NCBI RefSeq assembly: GCF_029873635.1
Contig: NC_080422.1
Coordinates: 4,072,001-4,136,000 of the forward strand
DNA from: Malania oleifera
Lineage: Eukaryota; Streptophyta; Magnoliopsida; Santalales; Ximeniaceae
Reading direction: 5' to 3'
Length of the DNA: 64,000 nucleotides
Shown here: one piece after another, positions 23,313 to 36,159 of the stretch
How the letters are laid out: the number at the start of each line of letters is the position of its first letter
Position numbering within the stretch: the first letter of the stretch is position 1
Translations under genes and position numbers: made by a program
Notes under the pieces: generated by a model
The model's input: only the letters and a program-made list of their open reading frames with translations
Told to the model about the DNA's origin: nothing
Databases searched by the model: none

Positions 23313-26300
23313 CCTGGTACAGTAGCGAACTAGTGTGATGACACTGACTGTATGTATGTATGTATGTTGGGTATCGTATGAACTGGAATAGTTTTCTGAA
23401 AATACTGGAACTGTATGTATTTGTATGAAACTGTACGAATTGTTTCAAACTATATCGTATGTATAGTGTTATGAAGTATGTAAAATGACACCGGTATGCC
23501 ACATACTGATATAAACTGTTTTCTTCCTTACTGAGAGGTGTTTCACCCCGAATGTATGTACAATATTTTTCAGTGCCTTCAGGTAACGGTAAGTAGCATC
23601 CTAGCATCTGGAAGCAAGGGTGTTGTAGTTACTGCTAGTACCGTCTAGGTACGAGTTTTGGTATCCAGGTCGTCAGGATAGTTTTGTAGACACCTGGCGT
23701 GTGTTTTGTATTATGAGAATGTATATCCTAGCTTGTATAGTATAGACTCTGGTATGATACTGGTTATGTATAAAAGATCGTATTCCACTGCGTATGTTGA
23801 TGAGTATGGATGTTTGTATGTATGTATATAGGGCATCCGTGTACCCCATGGGGTCGGACCCTCTTTGTATGATGTATCATGTATGTTTTAATTGATACAG
23901 AGACAGGTTAGGTTATTTAAATTCACCTCCGAGTCCCATTTCCGGGTTTGGGGCGTGACAGCTTGGTATCAGAGCTAACAAAGTTGTTAGGTCTTGCAGA
24001 CTTGGTTAGGAGTATTGATGTGTACATACCAGAGTATAGGATGTAGGAAATGGGTAGTGTTGGTCGAGGGTTGTTTTGTTGCTAGATTGGGATTTGTTGG
24101 CGGTATTCCGTGTTTTTCCTGAGATGACGATTCTAGTAAAGGCAGGGCAGACCATTGACGACTTTCGTGTTAGTGTAACGGGATAGACTTAGACCTGTGA
24201 GAGTAATAGTTGACATGATTAGGTCTATGATTGTGTTAACTATGTACGATATAGGAATTTTAACCGATTCCTATTCTGTTTTCAGTATGGAGCCCAAGAA
24301 TAATAACTTGGAGAGTGGCTCCGAGGAGACGACGAGTGATGAGTCTCCTTTAATGTCTTGTGGTTTGGAGAGGCAGGTGATTTGAGAGATTGGGCAGAGT
24401 GTTAGAAGACGTGAGAGCTCTCATACTGATGCGGGGTGTACCATCGAGAGGTTCACACGCATGCACCCTCCGACATTTACAGGAGGACTTGATCCGATAG
24501 TAGCAGAGGACTGGGTCGAGAAGACCAAGAGGATTTTGGGAGTTCTCTACTGCACTGAGAAGCAGAAGGTCTTGTACGCTACCTTCTAGTTGACTGGGGA
24601 GGTTGGGCGATGGTGGATGGAAGTGAGCCTGCTTGAAAGGTAGAGAGCTGGTCCATCTGATATGACGTGGGGCCGCTTCAAGGAGGTATTTTTCGAAAGA
24701 TACTTTCCGGTGTCCACACAGGATGCTAAGGCTGATGATTTTTCGGGCCTGATGCAGGGAACTTTGATGGTGCAGAGGTATGCTTCCATATATATCGAGT
24801 TATCTCGATTTGCACCATATTTGGTTTCGAATGAGCACGAGAAAGCTTGAAGGTCCAAGAGGGGTCTGAGGAAAGACATCCGCCATCTTGTAGGGATGCT
24901 GCAGATCCGCGACTTCTCTTTCTTGGTGGATAAAGCCATCATAGTTGAGACCGACCTTTGGGGAGATGAGGTAGTGCAGGTTTAGGGGAAGAGGCCAGTA
25001 TCTTCTGGTCCTTAAAGTGGTCCTCAGCAGAGTAAGTGGAAGAAGAAGAAGAATTACAGCTCTGGTTATCGGCAGAACACCGAGCGGGCTGAGTTCTTAG
25101 GGGGATTCATCCTCCGCACCGTGCACTAAGTGCCATAAATGGCACGATGGTGAGTGTCGACCATTCTAGGGTGTTTGCTACAACTGTGGCAAGTCGGGCC
25201 ACATGGCGAAGAGCTGCCAGGAACCGAGGAAGGATATGCCTGCACAGAGCCAGAACCGTGGGAGTAATCAGATTCCTCGAGGGAACTACCAGGCAACCAC
25301 GGCTCCGACGAGAGTATATTCACTTACTCCAGCAAATGCGGAACACGCTGGGAACGTGGTGACAGGTACCATGTTATTGATTTCGAATAGAGCTATTGTT
25401 TTATTTGATTCGGGAGCAACCCATTCATTCATATCTTCTAGATTTGTGAAATTGTGTGGGTTGAAACCCAACTTTTGGAGGAAAGTTTGGCTGTGGCTAC
25501 GCCGAGTGGAAGTATAATGATGTGTAGTAAAATGTTCGGAGACTGCCCAGTGGTGATTCAGGAGAGACTGTTACCGGCGAACCTGTAGTATACGACATGT
25601 CAGGTTTTGACGTCATACTGAGAACGAATTAGTTGTTCTCCAGCTATGCGGTGATTGATTGTCGTAGGAAGGTAGTAGTGTTCAGACCTCCTGGGAAGCA
25701 AGAGTTTGAGTTCGCTGGATTGTGTGTGCGTTTTACGCCACAGATTCTATCAGTTTTACAGGCGAGGAAGTTACTCTTGGATGGTTGTCAGGGGTACCTA
25801 GCTTGTGTGAAGGAACCATCGCAGGATGAGTTGAGACTCGAGGACATTCAGGTGGTCAACAAGTTTCCGGATGTGTTTCCAGACGACTTACCCGATTTAT
25901 CTCCGGATCGTGAGGTGGAGTTTGCGATAGAGTTGCAACCTGGCAAGGCATCGATCTCTAAAGCTCCGTACCGGATGGCTCCAACAGAACTTTGAGAGTT
26001 GAAGGAGCAGTTGCAAGAATTACTGGACCAGGGTTTTATTTGACTGAGTGTTTTTCCCTGGGGAGCTCCAGTATTATTTGTGAAGAAGAAAGATGGGTCG
26101 ATGCGTATGTGTGTTGACTACCGTGAGATCAACAAAGTGACGGTGAAGAATCGTTACACGTTGCCTCGTATAGATGATCTTTTTGACCAACTGTAGGGAA
26201 CGCAGGTCTTTTCGAAGATCGATCTACGGTTAGGGTATCATCAGGTGAAGGTTAGATCTGAGGATGTTGCGAAGACTGCTTTCCGAACCAAATACGGCCA

Positions 26301-27702
26301 TTATGAATTCTTGGTTATGCCGTTTGGGCTGACCAATGCGCCGGTAGTGTTCATGGATTTGATGAACAAGATTTTCCATGAGTACCTAGATCGATTTGTA
26401 GTGGTATTTGACGACATTCTGGTATACTTGAGGAGTAAGGAAGAACATGTGGAACATTTGAGGTTGGTGCTATAGATTCTACGGGAGAAGAAGTTGTATG
26501 ATAAGCTGAAGAAGTGTGAGTTCTGGTTGAATTAGGTCGCATTCTTAGGCCATGTGGTGTCTGAGGGTGGTATCTCTATTGATCCTAGAAAGATTGAAGC
26601 TGTGGTCGACTAGACTAGATCGAAGAGTGCGCAAGAGGTTTGGAGTTTTCTGGGACTGGCGGGTTACTATCGTCGATTCGTAGAGGGATTCTCTAAATTG
26701 TCTGGACGTTTGACACGGTTGACTAAGAAAGAAGTGAAGTTTGACTGGACTAGTGATTGCGAGTAGTGTTTTCTCGAGTTGAAGCACTGGCTGGTTACTG
26801 CTCCAGTATTGACCATTCCTTCAGGGGATGGGGGTTTTGTGATTTATAGCGACGCGTCCCTGAAGGGTTTGGGATGTGTGCTCATGCAACAGGGTAAGGT
26901 GGTAGCTTATGCTTCTCGACAACTTAAGGAGTATGAGAAGAATTACTCTACGCATGATTTGGAATTGGCTGCTATAGTATATGCTCTAAAGATCTGGCGA
27001 CACTACCTGTATGGTGTTCAATGTGAGATTTTCACTAACCACAAAAGCCTCAGGTACTTTTTCATACAGAAGGAGCTGAATATGAGGCAGAGGTGGTGGT
27101 TAGAGTTGATCAAGGACTATGATTGCACGATCAGTTATCACCCGGGAAAGGTTAATGTGGTAGCTGATGCGTTGAGTCGGAAATCAGAACATGCAGCAGT
27201 ATCTGCAGTTGTAACTCAGCATCATATCAGATGGGATCTGGAAAGCCTTGGTGTGGAGTTGGTTTCTGGTGATCATCAGACTTTCATTGCTAGCTTGGTG
27301 ATCCTACCGACCTTGTTTGATCATATTAAAGCTACGCAGGCTAGTGATGATGAGTTAACTAAGATTGTAGAGAAGGTACAGCTGGGTTTGGTTGCGAATT
27401 TTAACATCTCTGATAGAGGTGTGTTGAGGTTTGGGACTAGACTGTGTGTTCCAAAGGACGAGGAGATCAGAAGGACAATTCTGGAGGAAGCGCACCGTTC
27501 TCTGTATACAGTACATCCGGGTGGTACGAAGACATATCAGGATTTGCGCGAGTCCTTCTAGTGGAGTTGTATGAAGAGAGATATTGCCCTATTTATGGAG
27601 CAGTGTCTGACGTGTCAACAGGTGAAAGCTTAACATCAGAGGCCGGCAGGGCCATTGCAGCCTTTGCCTATACTAGTGTGGAAATGGGAACACATTTCCA
27701 TG

Positions 27703-28465
27703 GGCGGGTAGATTTCCCTATCCTTGGGGCCTTCGCTAGTAAACCTTTGTTTGAACTGTGTGAGTACGAGATCAGTTTAACACTAGAGGGCTTACTGAGT
27801 AAGGTGAGTGCCTTGATATGCTTCAGTAGTGACCTTCGGGTTGCCATATGTATAAGAGCAGAAGGGTGCTACTTGAATGAACGGGTAATCACCCATATCC
27901 TTAAGTAATCTCGTGGGTAAAATACCTTACATGTATTTGAATAGGATGAGAAAATGATTTCAGAAATTATGTTAACGATTTTCAAATGTTAAATATTATA
28001 TTGTTATATAAACTCATGTTAGTCACACACCGTTTTAATATATTGTTTCTTCCCTTATTGAGATGTGTCTCTCTTGAATATGAATTTATCTTTTTCAAGA
28101 TTTCCTTGAGATCGAGCTTAGAGAGCTCGAGGTTTTATAGCATTTTTGGGAAATAGAAAGAGAAAATGGTATATTTTTATGTTAATTTTGATATGTATAT
28201 TTTATGTTTTATATTTTATGTATTGAAGTCTTCAGATAGATGAATAGTTGTGAATACTGGTATTTGTGGATTATGTTTTGGAGACATGTGTATATGTGAT
28301 TACAGGTGGTGAATAATTAATTTGGATTATGGATAGGAATAGTAAACTATAATATTATATAATTGAGGATCATAATTATGTTTTCTATTGCGTATTTGTT
28401 ATGGTTTATCACGTTTTTATCAGGTTTAACGCACCAAACTGGGTTTAAGGGTTCCTGGTGTTACA
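27703..28465 (+). mobile_element. LTR family B, 3' part only (copy B3)
   Basis: From GGGCGGGTAGATTTCCCTAT to GGTTCCTGGTGTTACA the text matches the 3' third of LTR B1 (about 12,314-13,043). The 5' part is missing and the left edge is fused to gypsy 1 integrase through a short shared word (ATGGG). Confidence 0.85.
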
Positions 28466-28905
28466 GAATTTGTGGCGAAGCACTCACGTACAACCCCATG
28501 AATCTGTACTCCAGATCCCCGTGAGGTCTGAACACTACTTCTTTCTTATAACAATCAATACTAACATAATTGGATGCTAGCTAGTCCATTCCCAAAATTA
28601 TATCAAAATTATGCATGTAAAATACCACTAGATTGGCTGGCAGTGTTCTCCTCTGTATACCGATTGGATGACCTTTAAGAATCCTTCTACATACTACCAC
28701 GGTTCCCGTCGGTGTGGCCACCGATAGATCAACATCCAGAGGCTGAGTTTCTATCTCACATACTCTGATAAACTCCTGTCCTATGAAGGAATGTGTTGTC
28801 CCTGAATCAAACAAAGCAACAACTTTATTTGACAGAAATGAAATATTACCTGTTACCATGTCATTTGCCTTTTCTCCCTCTCCCAGCATTAGAGAATAGA
28901 CCCGT

Positions 28906-31515
28906 TGTAACACCCAGAACCCATAAACCCGGGTCCGACGCGTTATACCTGATCATATCCTGATATTCATGATCCATAATTAACATATACGCAATAGAGA
29001 ACATAAACATAATCTCCATATAACATAATAACAAAATTTACTAATTCTAACTACAATCGATATTAAATCATCCATCACTTGCATTTCCATAAATACATAA
29101 CTCCCAAAACAATTCAGTATGTTCACAAACTTTCTTTTCTCCACAGACTTAAAATATAAGGACGTAAAATATAAATATTTGCATCCCAAAATTAACATAG
29201 AAATATACCCTTTTATTTTTCTATTTCCCAATAATGCTATAAAAACCTCGAGCTTTCAAAGTTTGATCTCGAGGAAATCCTGAAAAAGATAAATTCATAT
29301 TCGGGCGAGACACATCTCAGTAAGAGAAGAAATAGTATATTAAAACAGTGTGTGACCAACATGAGTTTATATATGACATATTATTTAACATTTGAAAATC
29401 ATTAACATAATTTCTAAAATCATTCCCTAAACCTAATCAAACACATGCAAATGTTTAACCTATGAGATTACCTGAGGATATGGGTGATTACCCGCCTATA
29501 CAAGTAGCAGCCCTCTGCTTTGATATTTAGGCAACCCAAAGGTCGCAGCTAAAGCATACCAGGGCACTCACCTTACTCAGTAAGCCTTTAAGTGATAAAT
29601 TGATCCCGCACTCACACAGTTCATACAAAAGTTTATTGGTGAAGGCCCTAAGGATAGGGAAATCTACTCGCCCAAACAAGTAGGTTCCCTCTGCCCTAGT
29701 ATGTTATGCGACTACTGCCACATCTTTAACTACTAGTGCACTTGCCTAACTCAGCAAGCCCTCGAGCGAAAGGTATGCCTCACCCAATCGTAACATGTTC
29801 TTCGTACATACATACTTCTAATATCATAATACATCATTCTTTTTATTATTATTCAATCATATACATCTGTTCATATTCATGGCTTAACATTGCATTTCAC
29901 TTTGAGTGACTCTTTCCCATTTTACATTGTTCACCTTTCACATTTCATTTCCATTTCATTCATTTCCCTTTTCATTTCATACCCAGCATCTTTCAGCTGT
30001 TTTATCCAACATTTTTCAACTGTTACACATTTACCCAGTCACTTTCAGTTGTTTTACCCAACATATTTCAGCTGTTACACATTTACCCAGCCACTTTTAG
30101 CTGTTTTACCCAACATATATAAACTATTACACATTTATCCAGCCACTTTCAGCTGTTTTACCCAATATATTTCATTTGTTTACATGGTTGCATTAACACA
30201 CACAAGTAACATAGTACATATCATGTTTATTCACAATGCATTACTTACTTATCCTACATCTCATACATTTAACATATATTTCTACACAACATTCTATTTA
30301 CTCATGCCACACAATTTAGTAATAAATTTCATACACTGCCTGTAAAATAAGCAAACCAACATTTAATATTTATATACTGAAAATATCTTTCATTTCTTAC
30401 ATAATTACTCTGAAAATATTTTTCCACTTTCATTAGTTCATTTTCATATATACATATATAATAAACAACCCTAAACTCGAAAAAAAAATACAATTTAAAC
30501 AATTGGCATTTTACCCATACCGAAACATATACACGTACATATAACACAATTTATTTTTCCATTAAATTCATAAAAATTCTTGTTTAATATATATTTTTCC
30601 CCTTACCTTGTTTCTTGAACTACGCCAATAGGGACTTCAAAAAATACCTGCGGCGCTCACCCGGACCTTGAAATTAAATTCCTAACTCCATTAAATTATT
30701 TCTAAATAAAATCTTATTTAAATATTTCCTAAGGTTATAATTTTTAAATAAATAGTAATACCCGCAAATATACTCGAATTGCCAAAATTTTCAAATCCCA
30801 CTCTCGCTTTGGAGTAGGGCCTAGAAAACTCCAATTGGAAGTTTACCTACACCAAAATGACGACAACTGTGATTAGGACCACGTGGTGGTGTCAGTTCGT
30901 CGATTTAACAACATATTTACAGAGAAATTGAGAAAAAGAGAAAAAATTACATTTCCCTAAGAGCAGTGCCTAAGTCGTTTCTATGAAAAATCTGCTCCAG
31001 TAGAAATGTCGGCAGCGGAACCAGGAATCCAATGGCACCTTCCGTTTCCCGATCTGCCGCAAACTCGTCGAGAAATTGAGAGAAGGAGAGAGACGGAGAT
31101 GGAGAGCGAGCAGGGACCCAGGAGGAATTCGCGGGGGGGGGGGGGGGGGCTTGGCCGCCTCTGTTAAAATGATGAAATTCAATTTGAATGCTGAGAAGCA
31201 TCCAGATTCATAACTTAACATTTAATATAATATACTTTATTATAATATTATAATATTATATCTTATTATATAAATAAATATATATATATATATATATTCC
31301 TTTATACTTACTTATACATATATATAAACATAAAAATATCATATACTTAATTTAATTAATTCAATTAAATAATAATTAATTAATTAATAATTAATCTAAT
31401 TTTATTTTATTTGATTTTTTTTTCATAATATTCCTTTTATCTATTCATTTATTATTTTATTTATTATTATTTTTTCCTAATTATTTTAATCATTTTAATT
31501 TTTCGGGTCTTTACA
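28906..31515 (-). mobile_element. Solo LTR, family B, copy B2, inserted in gypsy 2
   Basis: On the minus strand it starts TGTAAAGACCCGAAAAATTA and ends CGGACCC then GGGTTATGGG-type text to GTTACA. A perfect 5-bp duplication CCCGT flanks it (28,901-28,905 and 31,516-31,520). The length is 2,610 bp, about 116 bp longer than B1. It contains a run of 17 G (31,133-31,149) where B1 has a short C run, and a three-unit tandem repeat at 29,990-30,180. Confidence 0.93.
29990..30180 (-). repeat. Tandem repeat of about 57 bp, 3 units, in LTR B2
   Basis: The plus-strand unit contains TTTCAGCTGTTTTACCCAAC and TGTTACACATTTACCCAGCC. Copy B1 has only a shorter, different duplication at the corresponding place. 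Confidence 0.7.
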
Positions 31516-32943
31516 CCCGTGCCAGGGCGGTGTTCCTCTGTTGTCTGCCTCGGGATGCCTGACCATCTCCTTGAAACTGGCTAATGGGGGTAGCATTGAT
31601 CGGCGGTGCCCAACATTCTCATGCAAGGTGGTCGGGTTTGCCGCACTGATAGCAGGTCCTCGTTTCCCTTCGACATCTCCCCTCATGCCTCCTATTACAC
31701 CTGGGGCATGGAGGGCGTGACAGATCACCTAGTCCCACTCGATTCCCCCCGCTGGTCTTTGGCCCATACTGTTGTTGTTCTTCCTCCACGGAACCTGACT
31801 TGGATTTACTTGAAAACCCGAAGGCATGTGCCTCTTCCTCTGATTTACCATCCCTGCACTTCCCTGCAGATTGGTCTCCACAATCGTGACTTTATCCACC
31901 AGCTCTAAGAAAACCTAAACCTAGAATGTCACTATCTACTTGTAGATCCCTTGTCTCAGACCTTTCTCGAACCTCCGCGCTTTCTTTGGGTCGTTTGAGA
32001 CCATGTAGGGTGCAAAGTAAGACAACTCCACGAACTTGGCCGCGTACTATTGTACGGTCAAGTGTCCCTGAGTCAGATTCATGAACTCCTTCGCTTTTGC
32101 ATCCCTGGTGGAAGCAAGGAAGTATCTGTTGAAAAAGATTACTTTAAAACGGCCCCAGGTCAGAGCTATAGGTCCTGGCTTCTGTTCCATGACCAGCTTT
32201 ACGGCTTGCCACCATCACTTAGCCTCTCTAACTAACTTAAAAGTGGCATACTGTACCCTCTATTCCTCTGTGCAGCGTAGGACAATCAGTATCTCCTCAA
32301 TCTTCTGCACCCAATCCTCCGCAACGATCGAGTTAACTCCTCCCGCAAACGTCAGGAGATTTATCCGGATAAACTACTCGACAGAGCAACCCTGGTCTGT
32401 GGGTGGCCCATTCTGACCTTTGGAGTCCCGCCTTATCTCTGCCCTAACCTGTCAGGCTAAACCTCGCAGCAATATGGAGGTATCAATGTCATCCTCGCTA
32501 GAAGCCCCTAAGTCATTATCCCCTCCAGCGTCCACGTTTTTATCTCGGTGATCCATCTCGAAAAATGACAATAAATACTTTTCTTAAAACCCTACATTGG
32601 AACACGACCCGTACCATCAATTCACTAAAATCATAAAATTCACTACACTCTCATACTAAAATACTTAGACTTTCTCCACACAATAAATAATAACCCTCCA
32701 AATTCCCAATCTCATGTTTCAATCTTACTGCTCAGAAATAGAACCGTTGATGGTATGTCATAATTTTCTTGAAACCGTCGCCTAAGGAAAATCACAGAAA
32801 ACCCTCATGAAGTTCTTGCCTCCAGGCTGTAAGACAAAACCCAATATCCCTTTCCTATCATTTCCTTAACTCATTCCTATACTTTGGTAGTATATTCTAC
32901 TATAGTCTGCAAAACCTAACAACTTAGACTCTGATACCACAAT

Positions 32944-34714
32944 TGTAACGCCCCAAAAACACATACATAAAATCTCATATCATATCCACATCATTCACAA
33001 ACACATGCCCTTGAAACTCATTTGTAAAATTATCAAGGACCCAGTAAGGTCCAAAATATCACTGTCCATAATTTAATTAATAAACAATGGAAGCAAAGTA
33101 TTTTTCTACAACCATAACTACCAGAGAGCTAACCCAACCTTGGCATCAACAAGTCCAAAAATAAACATGTGTCCACCCCAAAATGTCCAAAAACATCTAA
33201 CATAAACAAAACAGTATCTTGCCACACTCACCCTCGACGAGATCGTCTAAGTCTCACCATGGAGCTCCTAGGCTCAACTCCTAGAAGGCCCTGAAACGTT
33301 GATATTTCAATGGGGCGAGACACCTCTCAATAAGTCAGAATACATTATTATCAGTGTGTGGCAGATGAGTTTTATTGTACAATCATTTATATACATTTCT
33401 TATATTGTCCCTAAATAAATATGTAATCGATATAATTAATATGATGTAGTTCAGATAAATCTATTAACGTAGGTTTTATGATATATCTCAGATTATATAA
33501 AACAGTTCATAATAAATCTACTAACATAGGTTTTACAACATATTATAGATAATTTAATTCACACTTTTATAGCACTTCTATATACACACAAATTTTCTAT
33601 ACCAAGCATACCTCCCCATCAGCATTAGTATAGATGCCACACAAGCCTTCTACCCCGATTTATATGCCACACAGGCCTTCTACTCCGATTTATATGCCAC
33701 ACAAGCCTTCTACTCTGATTTATATGCCACACAGGCCTTCTACTTAGATTTATATGCCACACAGGCCTTTTACTCCAATTTATACGCCACACAGGCCTTC
33801 TACACATATTTATATTTAGTCACTTCATATTTCTCAATTCGATGCAAAGTCTAACTTACCATAAAACGGAATTAAACTATCATATTCACATATTCATATC
33901 AAACCTGTCATTCCAGAATTAACAGAATTAAAATGTCATATTCACATATTCATATCAAACCTGTCATTCTAGAATTAACGGAATTAAACTGTTATATTCA
34001 CAAACCCATATCAAATCGGTCGTTTCATAATTTCACAGTAATCCTAATATATATATATATAACAACACATACTTGTAGTATGATACCGTAACAGTTCAAC
34101 AAATTCATTTAAAAAAAAAAAACCTATTATTAATTTATCTCATGCCACACGTTTTACATTAAATCACAATTAAATAATATGGCCGAGAAAAGTACATTTT
34201 TCTAAAAATCCAATCCGATCATCTCTGAAATTTTATTTAATTTAAAACATACAATTTTCGAAAAGTGAAGACGCCCAACCTACTCACCAGGTTTTTCCCA
34301 AATACGTTTAATATTAAAAAACTACCATTTCTTACGCCCGAATCATTCAGAAAAATCATATACGACATATATGTAACATATATTCAAGTTTAATCGGTTC
34401 AAAATTTAGAAAATGCTGACATAATCTATCCCCCTTACCTTATCCTAGGAGTGGTGTCTACGATGCCAAAACCAAAAAATCCTTGATTAAAACGTTGGTG
34501 GTCCAAATTGGAACCCTTGGATATTTTTCGTTCTTCAATTGGCGTAGATTTCGCCGAGAAAATTGAGGAGAGAGAGAGTTGTGAGAGACAATGAGAGAGA
34601 TAGAGTGGAGAGAATGGGGGGGGGGATCTCTGTAATTTCAAAATGTAACTTTCCTGATTCTTCAGGAAAGTTACACACACACACACACACATATATATAT
34701 TTAGGATCACTACA
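32944..34714 (-). repeat. 5' LTR of gypsy 2, family C
   Basis: On the plus strand it starts TGTAACGCCCCAAAAAC and ends TTAGGATCACTACA, so on the coding strand it is TGTAGTGATCC to GGGGCGTTACA, 1,771 bp, ending next to the primer site. It includes a 30-bp minisatellite (33,634-33,815) and a perfect 13-bp hairpin beside a CA microsatellite (34,645-34,690). No TCGTCGACGA array is present. Confidence 0.85.
33634..33815 (-). repeat. 30-bp minisatellite, 6 units, in LTR C
   Basis: The plus-strand unit is ATGCCACACAGGCCTTCTAC followed by TCCGATTTAT, six copies with few substitutions. The unit is a multiple of three, which keeps a meaningless 60-codon frame open on the minus strand. Confidence 0.88.
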
Positions 34715-35460
34715 AGAAGAGTCACTTGACATTGTCTCACTGCAAATATCTCTTTTATGTTCCCTCCCTCTATATTGAATAAATGAAAAGTACTGAACCC
34801 TAATTTGTTTTTTCCATGTCTCTCAAATACCATTTTAGTAGGAGTTCAAAGAAACAGTTTCCCTCCCTCTATATTTAATGCACAAGGTTTTTGTCAAATC
34901 ACTCGAGAATTTAGTAATTTAATTTAACTTAACTTAATATTACATTGTGTAGTTATATTCCAAGAAAATTCTATTGATTTGATTTTAAATCACTTGAGAA
35001 TTTAGTAATTTAATTTAACTTAATGTTACATTGTGTGAATTAATATCAAATCACTTGAGAGTTTAGTCCCGGAAATAGAATTTTCTTAGAATATAACTAC
35101 ACAATCCGAGCCCGCATGCAACTTGGGATAGGTCATTGACAAAATTCTAAAATTCTAAAAGTCACATAAGACTACAAATGCATTAAAGTGTAACAAATTT
35201 TCTTAATCTTTGCAAAGCCCAAAGTAAATAATAGCAATGAAAAATAAAATTACTCACCACAATAAACATGTAACGTAATTTAGGAAAATAATATATTCAT
35301 GTTTTTGGGAGAATCTATTTCATCAAGCAATAAAATTAGGCCCGAATTTTTTTAGTATTTATAATATAAATAAATGTGTGTGTATATTAATTTTATAATT
35401 TACACAATGGCCAAAAGTCCGACTAGATAATGGGCGGGTAGGAACTCGGGCTTGACCCGC
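34715..35460. other. Upstream region of the NSA2 gene, with short direct repeats
   Basis: AT-rich, no coding sequence. A word of about 50 bp containing GAGAATTTAGTAATTTAATT and ending ACATTGTGT occurs at about 34,900-34,950 and again at 34,990-35,033, with a shorter third copy at about 35,046-35,066. TTCCCTCCCTCTATATT occurs at 34,760 and 34,860. These look like small local duplications. Confidence 0.55.
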
Positions 35461-35547
35461 ACCCGCTCCATCGCCTCTTCAGCTAAAAATGAAAAACCCT
35501 TCTCTCGTCCATTTGTAGGAAACTAAAACCCTTGCACCGATCAACTG
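35461..35547 (+). promoter_or_regulatory. Probable transcription start and 5' leader exon of NSA2
   Basis: A CT-rich stretch with AAAAACCCTTCTCTCG and ACTAAAACCCTTGC (short telo-box-like words common upstream of plant ribosome-biogenesis genes) is followed by a splice donor ACTG/GTAATC at 35,547/35,548. The T-rich sequence after it is intron-like and the start codon comes only at 36,401. This suggests a non-coding first exon. The exact transcription start cannot be read from sequence. Confidence 0.5.
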
Positions 35548-36159
35548 GTAATCTCTCTTTCTCGCTCTCTCCCTCTCCCGCTATCGATTGGGTTATTTTT
35601 CAAGTCTCTCTACATGAGAATCACAGTTTTGTCTCAGTTTCTTCTCGTGAATTTTTTACCTAATTAATAAACAGTGATTTTGGGTTTATATGGTCTGTAT
35701 TCTACTGGTATTGTGAATAAGATGTCAACGCGATCTAGATTTATTGAATTCTTTGATTTTTTTTTTTGAAATTTTAGAACCACAAATTAATACTGTGATA
35801 GTATGGTCCTTAACGTTTCACTGCATGCTTAGACTCGACAATTTTGTTTCTCGTTGGTGATAGTAGAAAGAAGAAGAGAATAAAATTGGACGAACAATTT
35901 TTGAGGATTCTTGGGCCTATGATGGATTTCTTTGTTTTCCTGAAGAACTTGGTGTTATTTTGGACTTTGGAAATTTATAATTTCTTTGTGGCTTCTATTG
36001 AACTATGTTATAGTCGCGTGCAATTAGTTGTCTTCATTTTGTTGTAAGGTGTTATTGGAGTTCCAAGCAATTTAAAAAAAAGAAGCAGCAACCAAACAGA
36101 TTGTCATTTTCTGTTTTCAGTTTTGGGAGCACAACCAAAAGGTTCACCCCATATTTGGA

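Larger units (their letters stand above)
21871..23960 (+). repeat. 5' LTR of gypsy 1, family E
   Basis: Starts TGTAAAAACCCGAACC and ends TTTGGGGCGTGACA, immediately before the primer site, 2,090 bp. The promoter array is at 21,937-22,110, TATAAAG at 22,129-22,135, and a CT-rich leader at 22,170-22,220. A tandem array of a roughly 100-bp unit lies at 23,026-23,312. Confidence 0.88.
21871..27702 (+). mobile_element. Ty3/gypsy element (Tekay/Del-like), broken (gypsy 1)
   Basis: 5' LTR 21,871-23,960, then a TTGGTATCAGAGC primer site (23,963-23,975), gag (about 24,290-25,330, with a zinc knuckle near 25,180), aspartic protease (LFDSGATHSFIS near 25,405), reverse transcriptase (about 25,990-26,700, with [12 protein letters not shown]), RNase H (about 26,830-27,180) and the first part of integrase. 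It ends abruptly near 27,702 inside integrase; the rest of integrase, any chromodomain and the 3' LTR are missing. The frames carry roughly ten breaks. It was inserted into the gag of copia 2. Confidence 0.9.
28466..34714 (-). mobile_element. Ty3/gypsy element (Tekay/Del-like), broken (gypsy 2)
   Basis: Read on the minus strand: 5' LTR 34,714-32,944, primer site with TGGTATCAGAGT just inside it, gag (about 32,560-31,520, with a zinc knuckle near 31,640), a solo LTR insertion (28,906-31,515), and aspartic protease (about 28,900-28,600, LFDSGTTHSFIGQEFI). Everything after protease is missing; the element ends against LTR fragment B3. It has many breaks and is an old copy distinct from gypsy 1. 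Confidence 0.85.

Noticed and set aside
33625-33807. 60-codon repeat protein frame
   Set aside because: It is the translation of the 30-bp minisatellite in LTR C.
28466-34714. Idea that gypsy 1 and gypsy 2 are two arms of one element
   Set aside because: They are in opposite orientation, have different LTRs (E and C) and their protease sequences differ clearly.
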